Positions 36,013-47,149 of a DNA stretch of 64,000 nucleotides are shown here, in pieces. The position numbers were made by a program, and so were the translations under genes. Origin of the DNA: Wyeomyia smithii. Lineage: Eukaryota; Arthropoda; Insecta; Diptera; Culicidae. The notes beneath the pieces are model-generated. The model saw nothing but the letters and a program-made list of their open reading frames with translations, had not been told where the DNA came from and did not search any database. Position 1 is the stretch's first letter, and each line of letters starts with the position of its first letter. Location: the NCBI RefSeq assembly GCF_029784165.1, contig NC_073694.1, forward strand, positions 51,307,674-51,371,673. Reading direction: 5' to 3'.

Positions 36013-38780
36013 TTAGTTTTCTTCCTGGGAACCAAGATTCTGACTTATTTCGGGTAATTCGCTCAGCTTGCTCAAGTTTAGCAAACTACGACGGTGATTA
36101 GGGGATGGTGCGACCGGCTGGGAAAACGGAACAAAGCTGGATGGAGCTGGAGCTCCACTACCACGAATTACCGGTGGCATTTGTGACTGTTGTAGCGGAA
36201 ACGGCATCGTGGGTCTTGCCATCGAAGTTGGATTAGACTGAAAGAGATTGCGTTCGCCGAATAGGCTGTGACCGCTGTTCATTTTGTTGCTGCCCCCAGC
36301 GAATGATATGAAAGAAGGAACTGGTGATGGCGCCGCCACGGGAAGGTTAATCGATTGATTGAGGCGATGTTGGAAACCATTCGCAACGGACTGGCTGGAA
36401 ATGGGCACCGGTTCGGAAAATAGAGACGACCGATCTAACTCGGCTGGGGCTTGTTCTTCCGGTGTTGGACGACGCGTTGGTTGAGATTCGAATCCAGAAC
36501 TTTGTGAAGAAGTTCGCGACATGAACGGTGGCTGTTGGATAAAGCTGGATGGGTTTGCTCCGTCGGGATTTTTCTGCGGTGACACACCCCAGTATCCACC
36601 GGCTATCCAGCTACTGCCAGACTCAGCAATAGCGCAAAGTTTCGGTGGGGAAATTGTGAACTTACGATTACGCAAAGAGAAACTGTCGTCGTGATCGACG
36701 TGATGCGTAGCGAACGGGTTATTGATCATGGAAAGATCCTTCCGGGACACAGACAGTCTACCACTGATACTGAGCCGGTCAATATCCTCACCAAAGCGAT
36801 CGTCTTGCAAGGTTGCGGTGTTGAGAGCGCTCATGGAGAAACCGTGGAATTTTTGTGAACTAAATTCCGGTCGATTTCCGATAGCAGTGGTAAAATTATC
36901 CACCGAAAACGACGGTGTCTTCAGTAGCGAGCTTTCCTGCATAAAGTAATTTTGTCTGCTGGGAGTGCGAATCGGGGGTGATTGCTCCTGTAGCGTTGTA
37001 TTCAGGCGATTCGCACCTAAGATCGATCCACCGAAACGGGATTTGGGAGACGTCTGCGTAGCAAATGAGTTCTGGAAGAATGGCCGCATGGATGGCGACG
37101 TCAGAACGGAAGGACTAATCGATTTGGTTGTGTCTAAGGATCTATAGCTAATGTCGTTGTTGATGGAAGATTGATGTTGTTGCTGCTGATGTTCCGAAGC
37201 ATCCGAATAGTCACACTCAGCTGTTTCCTGAGAATAGATCTTGTGAAAGCTGGAATTGAGGTTATCGGATGATTGTATCTTTGGTGCCGTTCGACCAATA
37301 CATGCAATGGCCGTCACGAGTGCGATTAAAGACAGAATAATCTAAAATAAAGAATACGTGTTTAATGGCTAAAAAATTTAACAATCTGTGTATTCCTACC
37401 TCAAACATTCCACGAGTTACATCCTCTGTCAATAACTGCTGCAATGAACCGGCTTGTAGTAGCGATTCAAGCACTCCACATAGCATCAAAACAACCGGTT
37501 TCGACGGTCCGATGTAGGACTTGGCACCTAACAACATGCCAGCCAACGCAATGAGTGCTAAATTGGAAAGAGCATTGGGTTGTGTAACAGCTGCAATCGC
37601 TTCCGGCGTATCAGTCAACGACTCGCAAATATCGTCCGCACTATCAGAAATTTCAAAAACCCGATTTAAAAAGGTTTTCTTCAGATAATTTAATTGTTCA
37701 ATCTTATCGGCAAGGGCGGCTTGATTCCAAATACCGTCCCAGATAGACGCCAGAGTATGTTTAAACGCCACAAAGTATGACACAGCAATGAGCACCGTTT
37801 GGGACACAGTGGAACTGAATATGAATTCCAAACGTTCCTTGTTTAGCTCAATTTGCCCCAAATGCTGAAATAGTTTTATAATCAACAGAGCGATGATCAT
37901 CCACAGACTAATATTCGCCACCATCTGTTGCTTCCGGATGGCACTTTGCTTGTCGCTAGCTGCCATATGCAAATCAAAAACCTTTAGACCTTTGGTTCCG
38001 ATCTGGGCCAGCTTCGAACCCAAAATGTTTCGCTTGACTTCGTTCAGCGTTCGATTTAGCACCCGCTCGCACCGTGAGCACAGCTTGTAAGTTTGCTCTA
38101 GCTGGCGTTGATATTCTTCCACCTCGATGTCGTAATTTTCCTCAACCTCCGGGACGAACGACGCCAGCTGATGAATCTTCAGCTCTTGATTACGATTACA
38201 ACCAAAGCACAAGCCATTGTAGGGCACAGAATAGTTGATTTTGTCGTCATCCGTGATGTTTGCGTGGGGGTTTGATCGACACTGGTACTGTTCCGGAATT
38301 TCGCGGTTGTAGTCACCATCCTACAATGAAAATTACTTGTCAGTTCAATCCAAGGGCTTTCATAAAATTTTGCTCAACGCACTTCCGTAAATCCATTGTA
38401 TTGAGTGCAACTAGGACAAACCCAGGAATTGCTGCTGTCATAAGGAACCTTGCTGTCTTGATTGCAGAACCAGCAGTTAACCCATACGGGAAATCGTTTT
38501 CTGTTGGAAAATAAAGTCAAATTACATTATTTCACAATTTTAAACCTGTCGATCTTTGGAAATGACAATTTTAGGTTATGATCTTCATTCGAACCATCTG
38601 CATTCGGTTAATTTTTAACTTGCTTTCCACTGTAGAACATCTTTTGTTTTATGTGAAAGAAATAACTCACCTCAAACTAATAAACAAATTAACTAACGCA
38701 ATTGCCGTTACGAAGGCAATTGCCAAAATCGGTAGAACCGTGCCGGCGAAACCATTGAATGTTAGCATTTTTACAATCAT
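36013..38780 (-). CDS. TMEM201: TMEM201/Samp1/NET5-like inner nuclear membrane protein
   Basis: Four coding exons, 38,780-38,671, 38,500-38,383, 38,320-37,400 and 37,341-36,013, join in frame to 825 codons plus stop, with GT-AG introns of 170, 62 and 58 nt. Residues 14-36 form a first membrane segment. Then come the CXXC pairs of the Ima1 N-terminal zinc domain: 46/49, 65/68, 114/117 and 157/160. Further hydrophobic segments lie near 211-227, 243-263, 326-345 and 384-400, followed by a roughly 420-residue Ser/Pro/Asn-rich tail. The family (Ima1 in fission yeast, Samp1 in vertebrates) sits in the inner nuclear membrane and ties the nucleus to cytoskeleton and spindle. I chose the first ATG; a second lies four codons in. 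All frames are intact. The human protein is shorter (about 670 residues), mainly in the tail. Confidence 0.9.
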
Positions 38781-39095
38781 TCGCAGGTAAACATAAATTA
38801 GCTCATACTTAGACGAAATCACTATTTAGGAACGATTTGTAACGAGTACCAATTGTATAGCTCACTTTTTTGCTTCAAATTATCGCGATTTCAACCGTAT
38901 TTTATAAACTAAAAAATTTACTCTGGCAAAAGTCGCGCGTTCCGTTTTTTCTACATAAATAGCATTCATAAAACTGCAAGAAATGTACAATAATAGAAGT
39001 TGAATGTCACTGTCTAAGGAGTCATTCGCAAAAGACGCTACAACGATAATAGGATATAGATATTTATTATATCAGTCACTGTATATTCTACTAGT
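38781..39095. other. 5' flank of the TMEM201-like gene
   Basis: The likely promoter and leader region is A/T-rich. A palindromic ATCGCGAT lies at about 38,882-38,889. I see no clear TATA box. Confidence 0.3.
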
Positions 39096-39214
39096 CTGGC
39101 GGAGTGGATTCGGGAATCCATTTAAACAGTTATAACGGAAACCAGTCAATGGAGATTATAAACGACTGGTTCCCGTTATAATAGTTTAAAGTGGTTCCCG
39201 AATCCACTCCGCCA
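39096..39214. repeat. foldback element, about 50-bp arms
   Basis: TGGCGGAGTGGATTCGGGAA ... GACTGGTT is mirrored by AACCAGTC-type sequence and TTCCCGAATCCACTCCGCCA. A further TGGCGGAGTG occurs at 39,542 across the inserted MITE, so this element family is present at least one and a half times. Confidence 0.75.
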
Positions 39215-39239
39215 CATAGTGAATATAGAGACTATGTAG

Positions 39240-39531
39240 CAGAGATGCCAGATGTTTTTGAAAAATGTCTGCAACTGCTCGGAAAACCGGAAAAACTTGT
39301 TCGAAATCTGAAACAATTCTATCCGTGATCCGAAAAAATTTTACTCGCGCAGGCAAAATTCTATAACAAACGCAGGCAAAAGTCTGTAACGCAGGCAAAA
39401 GTCAGGCAACTGTCTGTTGAAATCTGCAGAAACCGTGGAAAAACTGCAAACATTTGCAAATCAATGAATATCTGCACACGGACTCCAAAAATCTGCGTTT
39501 TGCAGACAAATCTGCACATTTGGTATCCCTG
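39240..39531. mobile_element. hAT-type MITE with 8-bp target duplication
   Basis: Ends are CAGAGATGCCAGAT and the inverted GGTATCCCTG, and the perfect 8-bp direct repeat CTATGTAG occurs at 39,232-39,239 and 39,532-39,539. The interior repeats AGGCAAAA and TCTGCA motifs. The truncated copy at 2506 is the same family. Confidence 0.9.
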
Positions 39532-41029
39532 CTATGTAGTCTGGCGGAGTGAATCTAAGAGAAGAGTGGCCAAGATGATACCTCGGTTTGCTCCAGGTTT
39601 TTTGCTCCAAACGTGATTGGCTGATTTTGACAGCACGCGTGTGTGACAATATTCAAAAGGGGTTCAGCTTGCCGTGTTGCTAAACAGGTGGTGTTCGGCC
39701 CAATCATTGAGTAAGTAAAAGGAGTAAAAGTGAAATATTGTGGACACAATTTTGTTTTTGTTGCGACAAAAAAAAGCAAAAAAGAATTTGAATGAAATGC
39801 CAAGAGTTTGGTCGTATAATTTTATCGATTTCCCAAGAATGCAGAACCTTATCGACAGTGGCTAAAAATGTGCGTAAAATCTGAAAATTATATTCCAAAT
39901 TTTAAAATCTCACGCAATAGTCGAAAATGCAGTGAGGTATTTCTTTTTATTATTATTTTGTTTATTTGGTTGATCGTGGTAACGTGAAATTAAGCTTTTC
40001 TTGAAAACAAGCAATTTTCCCCTTGATTTTGCAACAGGAATTAAGTGTTTTGCCGAATATTTTTCATTCTGCTCTCTATGAAAAGTCCGGAGAAGTCAGA
40101 AAAACAAAAAAAGTAGGAGGGTGGTATTCAAGACACGACCGCATGACGTTGGACTACGGTATTCTTATATTCCATTAAAACAAATAATAGAGAGAATTGC
40201 AACTCTAGTATTTGCTGCAATTTTATCTAACAGTGCATTTCTGGATGCTGAGACGTTAAAACGTTATAAATAATAATATATACTAAAAGAATGGATATCT
40301 TTTATTTAATCGCTGTCATTTCATACATATTCGAATCAACCCTTTGTTTGCTGCACTACCAAGACAATCATTTAATTGAGCGAATTGGTAAAATTTTCCT
40401 ATCTAAGCAAAAAGCAAACTTTACGAAACTATCTGAAATTGGAGCCCAGAACGATTCAACCGAAAATTTTAAATTTGAAAATTGTTTGACATTTAATCGA
40501 TAAAACTCATGCTAGGTTAGTTCCAGCCCAGCATATAACTTCATGTATTTGAAAAAAAAAACGTTTGGTTCAATAACTCAATATAGCAAGAGCTCAATCA
40601 CACGTTTTTCGGTACTTGTTATCAAGGTTTGGGCGAGTGACAGGAAAATATCTTAACTTCTTCAGTTGTGATTTAGAGCATTTCTAATTGTTTTGTTGTT
40701 TTTCACGATAGCGACAAGTTTGTTTCTTTCTCTGTGTGCGAGAAACAAAATCAAAACCGCGCACCGAGAAACAAAAACGAAAACTTAATGAATGCTCATT
40801 GAGAAAACTTGCAACTCTTTTTACCAATAACTTATGATACTCAAAAGAACCCGTTTTGATCTAAATCAAATTTCTAGTAAATAAGTGTTGATCGTTCATA
40901 GATAGTAATTTTTCCTCGATGAATAAAGACTGGCTGAAGAAGTTAAAATCGCTGCTGTAAAATCAAATTCACAACGGTGTTCGTTAAGACGTTTTAATAT
41001 TTTCAATGACAATAATAATCTTCGATAAA

Positions 41030-41385
41030 CACCCGCTATAGTTATTCACACACATGCTATAACTATCTAAACACGCGTTAAAACTATTCATACACACGCT
41101 GTAGCTATAGCTATCCATACACACGCTATTCCTTTCCATACATCCGATACAACTATCTATACACACGCATAAGCTATCCAACCATGTGCTATTACTATCC
41201 ATACATACGCTATAACTAATCATTACACACGCAGCAGCTATCCACACACAAGCTATAACTATCCGTACACACGCTGAAGATATACACGCAATAGCCATAA
41301 TATGCTACACATGCTAGTGTCTTACACACGCTATAGCTAGCCATACACACGCAACAGCGCCATCCCTATCATCGCAAATGTCATA
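41030..41385. repeat. degenerate 21-bp minisatellite
   Basis: The unit resembles ACACACGCTATAACTATCCAT, repeated about 15 times with variants. The minus strand translates to a 7-residue periodic SVCMDSY-type frame, which is a by-product of the 21-bp period and not a gene. Confidence 0.8.
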
Positions 41386-41724
41386 GCAATACAGATGCAC
41401 ATACGCTATATGTGCACACTGCACACACACCCAACGTTTTCACCCAACGATATCTGAATTGGATTACCGCTGGTGGGGTCCAACTCAGATCGAAGGAGCA
41501 CCGAACTGAATGAAGAAATGCAGCTTTCCACTACCTCCGCCGCTGCTGCCTGATACCACCGCTCTGGTTCTGCTGCAGCTCAGTTTGGCCGCTGAAATCA
41601 GCCACCGCTGCTGATTATACAAGACCGGCCTGGTGGCCTTTCACTTGTTAACTGATGACTGCTATGAGACGACACAGGCTATTATATAGCCCAAAGCAAA
41701 AATCCATCCGCGAGCAAACAAGAA

Positions 41725-42030
41725 GCGAGCTTGTGATTGGTTGAATGTGCACGACTTTTAACACAACTTTTAACTAGTTTAGTATCGAAAACATATTTAA
41801 ATTATTATATGACAATCTTGCGCAATATTTCCCCTATCAATCAAGCCATTGGTGTTTAGAATCTGTTCATAAAAAAAGCATTTTAAAACGGTGTTGAAAC
41901 ACCTGTTGCAGCTACCGAAAGCGAGCTCGTTATTGGTTGAAAGCTGTGAGACTGTTTACAAAGTCAGATCGGTTGTATCCGTTAGTGTCGACTGTGCTTG
42001 TGAAGAGAGGTGGTGATTGGTTGCTCGGTA
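41725..42030. other. three GATTGGTTG-like motifs
   Basis: GCGAGCTTGTGATTGGTTGA (about 41,727), GCGAGCTCGTTATTGGTTGA (about 41,929) and GGTGATTGGTTG (about 42,011) are related. They read as inverted CCAAT boxes on the minus strand. The first two share about 20 bases, which suggests a 200-bp duplication. A promoter role is not shown. Confidence 0.35.
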
Positions 42031-42597
42031 TGATTTAGACAATCGATGTGATTTACCAATTTTTCAATAGTGTATCTCGAACAATAGGTTATTTTTGTTA
42101 CATTAATTCAACCGTAAAAGAATTTCTGATCGGTTGATGCCAAAACCTCGAAATTCTGAAAAGAAATGACTGATATATAAGCGCTCAAAACCTGACCACT
42201 TTTCCCTGGTTTTCCCCGGTTGAATTACTAGATTTTCAAATTCAGGTGCCTAACTTCGATATAGACGTTAGTCCAACGTCAAAAAAAGTTTGGCAGTGGT
42301 AGTATGATGATATGAATATGGACGAAGTTTTGTTGTTTTGTTTCATATGTTGTTTGTAATCTAATTTTCATTGTTGTGTTTTTTGTTAAATAAAAATATC
42401 AAATTAATAAATTTTTCTGGTTGCACTGGATTTTGCGTAAGGCAGACGAAAATAATGTTCAACCGGGGATATGTTTCATAGCAAAGAAGAATAGAAAGAA
42501 GCCACTTGGCAACTCTTCTCTTAGGAGTGAATAGGCCATTTTACGAGACGTTTCTAAACTCAAGTCATAAATGAAATTTTGACAGAAAGCTCGAAAC

Positions 42598-43166
42598 TAG
42601 GGATGGGCAGGGATGCCAGGTGATTTTTTCAAATGTATTCACGTTCCGAGGAAAAATGTCGTCCCATGTCTTCCAACTCGAGATGGCTTGTTGAAACCGA
42701 ACGAAGGCTGCAAAAATAACCGGCAAACCGAAAACTGGCGACCAAAAAAAAATCGTCAAGCTTTCAGCGTTATCGATAGTTAATGATATTTTCCACAGGC
42801 CAAAATAAATTGGCCTTACCATTGTCGAAAAAGACTTCGATGCTTGTTCGCTCTCACACGAAATCCTCTTAAAAACTGTTAAAAAATTGAGGGATAATCA
42901 TTTACGCTAATCCTAACTTGTACGGACAACGACGAGATTTCGCATAAGTGCAAATTATGTGTGCGAATAAACTTTTAAATCCGGACTACTTCGTGATAAG
43001 GGCGAATCCTTGCTTGTTTTCCTATCTAGTTTCGCCCCAATCACGAAGTAGTCCGGAAATAATGTTCCCGTCCACAACGGCAGCAATACTTTGTTGTTTT
43101 TCTTTATCTGGTTCTAGCTGTCAAACTATCGATAGTTATCATTTTAGTCGATATTTCCCATCCCTA
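42598..43166. mobile_element. hAT-type MITE (TAGGGATGGG ends)
   Basis: Ends TAGGGATGGG and CCCATCCCTA, with near-identical 8-bp direct repeats CTCGAAAC (42,590-42,597) and CTCTAAAC (43,167-43,174). An inner TATCGATAGTTA / TAACTATCGATA pair supports the foldback. Just inside the left end another hAT-type start, CAGGGATGCCAGG, begins at about 42,608, so a second element is probably nested there. Confidence 0.8.
42981..43056. repeat. 17-bp perfect hairpin arms within the hAT MITE
   Basis: CCGGACTACTTCGTGAT and ATCACGAAGTAGTCCGG flank a 42-bp loop whose inner edges (GGGCGAA / TTCGCCC) also pair. Confidence 0.75.
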
Positions 43167-43599
43167 CTCTAAACCGCTGACATAAAGCATGTAAAAGCAA
43201 CATCAATATCAGCAGGATCCGTGCCACCTGTCAGTTTGTAAATTGGCCTATTCGAGAACCAATTCAAACTGTTATTCGCGTTGACTGCACTGTTTTTGAT
43301 GTTTCGTGTGCGTGAAGCCAGTGGTCAACAAATGGTGCGACCGACTTTCTTGTAGTGTCCAACGAATATTTTCTATTGACGGAAACGAGAAATTGCCATC
43401 AACAAAAAGTGTAATTTTCTATTTCCAAACTTTGAAAAACCTTAATTAAAATCAATAATTTGAAGCTTTTTGTTTAGTGCAATGTAAAATCAAAACCCTT
43501 GTTTAAAGACTGGAACGCGCAAAAATTGGTCAACAAAAAAATCATTTCTTTCAGTCAAAATTCATAATACAAAAATCTTTTTATTTTTCTTTTGGTAGT

Positions 43600-44710
43600 T
43601 CAACTCAAATGAAAAAATGTTTGTTTATTATTTTGGTTTGCCAAATCCAAACGTGCCTTCCGCTTAATCCCTTTCATTAAATTTTGTACAGTGGTCTTAT
43701 CGACCATATTTGTCGCCGAACGCAAGCTAGATTTATTCTGCTGCTCGTTTTCGATGGATTTATTAGTGTTTTTGATATTCCGTTTGACCAAGTCTCAATA
43801 CTGTTCGATAGGGCGGAGTTCTGGGCTATTAGGAGGATTGTGGTTTTTGGGTACCACAACCACGTTGTTCGTATCATACCACTCGATCGCCTTTTTCCCA
43901 TAGTAGTAGGTTGCCATGTCCGACCAGAACAGCACAGGTCTATTATATTGCTCTAGGGATGGTAGCAGCCGGTTTTACAGGCACTCCTGGACATAGATCT
44001 CTTGTTTGATGGTTTCGTAGTGATGGAAATGCCTCTTTTTAGACCACACGTGTATATGGCCTGTCAGACGAGGTATTTTTTCGGGAACTTCGATAGTTTG
44101 ATGGTTTTGAAAATTTAGGCCACCTTCCCTTTATCTGGTACGGTATAAAATTCCTGTCGGGGAAGCTGCTTGAAATTAACCTTCACATAAGTTTCGTCAC
44201 CCACAGTCGAACTTTGTAAGCAGATTACTGTTTTCCGGACCACCGCTTTGCCTAGGTGTTTTGTTCAAAATCTGGGTTCGTCACCTTCCACGTCTTAAAC
44301 GTCGACAACCCGGCTCGTTTCTTGGCCCGCTGCACATTATTATGGGAGACAATGAGCTTACCAGTGACGTATCTGACGGAGTGGTTAGGATTCCGCTTAT
44401 ATTTCGCTGCCACCTTCTTTATCGTCGCTGCCACATCCGAATTACGATTGCCGCCGCTTCGAGGCTTCCTGGCGGTCGACAGACGCTCCTCGACCACTTT
44501 TAAAACATATGTTACGGTCGATTTGGCCACATCCAGCAATTTTACCAACTTGGCGTGCTAGAACGTCGGATTCTCTTACTGCGCGAGCAAAATTTTGACA
44601 CGCTGTTTCTCTTGCTTGGACGCCATTTTGGAAACTGGAGAGCAACCGGTGAAAACTCATTTTGGCAACCGTTGTATATACACTCAACTTCCAAATGCAA
44701 CAATTCAAGG
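43600..44710 (-). pseudogene. second DD37E mariner-type transposase, broken
   Basis: On the minus strand: the helix-turn-helix KLLDVAKSTVTYVLK (44,548 downward), linker ARKPRSGGNRNSD, second DNA-binding part KYKRNPNHSVRYVTGKL, then catalytic pieces VGDETYVKVNF, LVGHGNLLLWEK and PELRPIEQYW-type text near 43,810, ending KRNIKNTNKSIENEQ. From the second Asp position to the Glu there are 37 residues, so this too is DD37E, but it differs in sequence from the family at 7/19/25/31 kb. Stops and frameshifts are frequent. The terminal repeats were not located. Confidence 0.8.
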
Positions 44711-44977
44711 TTTTTTTAATGAATTTTTAACCGAAATACAGCAATTAGAAGTCGACCAATTTTTGTGCGTTCCAGTCTTTATGATGATTGAGTGGAATAT
44801 TCAGAACACGAATCATTGAAGATTTGTACAGATACTGTTAACCAAATTATATCATCGAAGTGAAAAGAAGAGCGTGCTCGTCGGATCACTGCATCTAGAA
44901 CCTATTTTTGGTGAAACTCAACCCAAAAAGATTAAGGATTAGAAAAGGAAAATCCTGAGTATGGTGATACCTATACA

Positions 44978-46976
44978 CATGGGCGCAACTAAGGAAAATT
45001 TCTAGGGGGGGGCTAGTTTTCATACACTTCATTTAAAAAAATAGGAAAAAGAGTTACAATGCGCCTATTTAAAAACGCATTAAGTAGTGTCGTAAAAGAA
45101 GACAAAATCACTTCAACCGGGAATAAATCTCCGAAGATGTATCGAATATCTTGACCATCTCTTTCAGCTGACACTGTTCCGATATTGAGGCGAACTAGGT
45201 TTGGTAAACGCACTGCCCAGCGCGTACCAGCAGTACACCCGTGCTAGTCGGCATAAAATAGGTCCCAGTGTGGTCCAAGGCATAATGCCATATTCTTAAC
45301 TCCACGTGGAACCGACTGGAATACGAGAAACCATGAGACAATTGGGGAACCGGTGGGAACTTGGTCGTATGCTGACAGGGAAGCGGTAGTTGTTCTCCTT
45401 GGAGAGCAGCTTGTCTGAGCGTCTGTTTTCCAGGATGGGGGCGGCTCGAACAGCGACTGATCCAAAGTGGATGGTGAACTATGAAATGCGGTGTCTCGCC
45501 TCTACACCCAAGACGGCGGCCCCGTCGCGAGACTAGGTATCGCAGCCCTAGTAAAGCAGCATGCTAAAATAAACATACTACGAACAATTAAGAATTGAAA
45601 ACGAACCGGAATTACCCGCAATGATCTAGTAACGAAATAAGGACGACGATTAGAAGCACGGTACATGTAACAGTAGATCGCTTAACGCCTCGGATGCCGA
45701 CCGGATCCTGCTGGATCAGCTAGAACTTCACCAGTTCGGCATCGTTGCGCTCCAGGAGATTTACCGAGAGGGAGAGAAGGTACGCCGAATTTGTGGCCGC
45801 AAGGCACAATTTTACCAGAGCGGCGGCACAAACAATGAGCTGGGTACCGGGTTTATAGTGCTGGGCAGGATGGAGAGTCGTGCGATCAAGTGGCAGGCGT
45901 TCAGCGATACGTTGTGTTTGCTGAGAATAAAAGGCCGGTTCTACAACTACACCATCCTCAATGCCTACTGCCCTCTCGAAGGACGTCCCGATATAGAGAA
46001 AGAAACGTTCTACGCACAGCTGGGGAAACTCTACGATAGCTGCTCGCGTAGAGACATCAAGATCGTCATTGGGGACATGAACGCTCAGGTCGGTAGGGAA
46101 AACATATATAAGCACTTCGCAGCTTCCCGCAGACTGGCAGTCCGAAGAACCTGCTTTCCCCAAAAATACATCCACGAAACCACCTGGAGATCACCTGACC
46201 AACGTACAACAAACCAAATTAACCATGTTCTAATCGACGGCTCTTTTTTCTCAGACATACAAACGTACGCACCAATTGTGGTGGGGGTATTGGCATGACC
46301 ACTTTGATCGAGTCTAGTGCGACGTAGTAAAAAGTTGACGATGTAGCTGATACGACCGGTAGTTCTCTACGGAATCGATACATTAACGCTTCTGGCCTCA
46401 ACGCTCTTGGAGTTTTCGAACAGAAGGTGCTGCGGACTATCTATTGTGGAGTACGGACAGACGACGGATAATGGCGACAGTGCATGATGAGCTGCACGCG
46501 CTGCTTGGAGAGAACCCCGTTGCACAGCTGGCGAAAGTCAATAGGTTGCGGTGGGCCGGTCGCGTCGTAAAGATGCCGGACGATGATCCTGTGAAATCAC
46601 TTCTCTTCAGCAAACCTGTGGACTAGGGGGCGCAGCGTGCGCGATGGCTCGACCAGATCGAAAGAAACTTGCGGGTGATGAGACGTCTGAGGAACTGGCG
46701 AAACACAGCCCAAAACCGAGCAGCATGGCAACAACTCCTTGATACAGCACGAGCCACCACGGCACTCGTCTTATTAGTAAGGAAAGTAAGAGAGCTAGGT
46801 TTGAGAATCGATCCTGGGCACAGTACTAGTTCTCAGCCAATTTGTGTTGATTTTATATGGGATTATGGGATGTATTTATATTGACTACAATTATTCTCTG
46901 GGAAATTCTAGGGGGGGCTTAAAACTCGATAGGCGGGGCTGCAGCCCCCCTTAGCCCCCCCGTAGTTGCGCCCATG
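44978..46976. mobile_element. hAT-type element with 8-bp duplication, carrying a LINE
   Basis: Terminal CATGGGCGCAACTA and TAGTTGCGCCCATG are perfect inverted repeats. CCTATACA occurs directly on both sides (44,970-44,977 and 46,977-46,984). Next to each end are G/C runs (TAGGGGGGG / CCCCCCC). The only coding-like content is the LINE X copy inside. Without it the element is about 400 bp, a typical non-autonomous hAT. Confidence 0.85.
45204..46794 (+). mobile_element. LINE family X, copy B, inside the hAT element
   Basis: CTAGGTTTG at 45,195-45,203 and 46,795-46,803 is a likely target duplication. The leader (GTAAACGCACTGCCCAGCG) matches the start of copy A. The endonuclease is well preserved at 45,690-46,260: KWQAFSDTLCLLRIKGRFYN, NAYCPLEGRPDIEKE, DIKIVIGDMNAQVGREN, TNQINHVLIDGSFFSD. 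It then jumps to the C-terminal part, QLAKVNRLRWAGRVVKMPDD, near 46,520. The whole RT core is missing. Confidence 0.8.
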
Positions 46977-47149
46977 CCTATACATGTTCCAACATCTGTA
47001 ACTGAACATGGTCTTCGATGTGATATGCAATGCAAGCAATAGCAGCATATGAGCGAGATTTCGGAAACGACGTTCTGAGGTATGGTTTGTTGTACCCCCT
47101 TATATACCATGGTTGAGGTTTTGAGAGAGACCCTTCGTTAGAATCACGA

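Larger units (their letters stand above)
39555..42524. repeat. 20-bp inverted pair 2.9 kb apart
   Basis: CTAAGAGAAGAGTGGCCAAG at 39,555-39,574 matches the reverse complement of 42,505-42,524 at 19 of 20 bases. These could be ends of a large non-coding element that holds the minisatellite at 41 kb, or ends of two unrelated copies of one MITE. The interior (39,575-42,500) has no recognisable gene; a 70-codon frame at 40,291 (plus) is unrecognised. Confidence 0.4.

Noticed and set aside
40984..41298. 104-codon cysteine-rich repeat protein
   Set aside because: The 7-residue periodicity follows directly from the 21-bp minisatellite.
41030..41385. Regular repeats resembling a CRISPR array
   Set aside because: The 21-bp units are directly tandem and degenerate, without unique spacers, in an evidently eukaryotic sequence.
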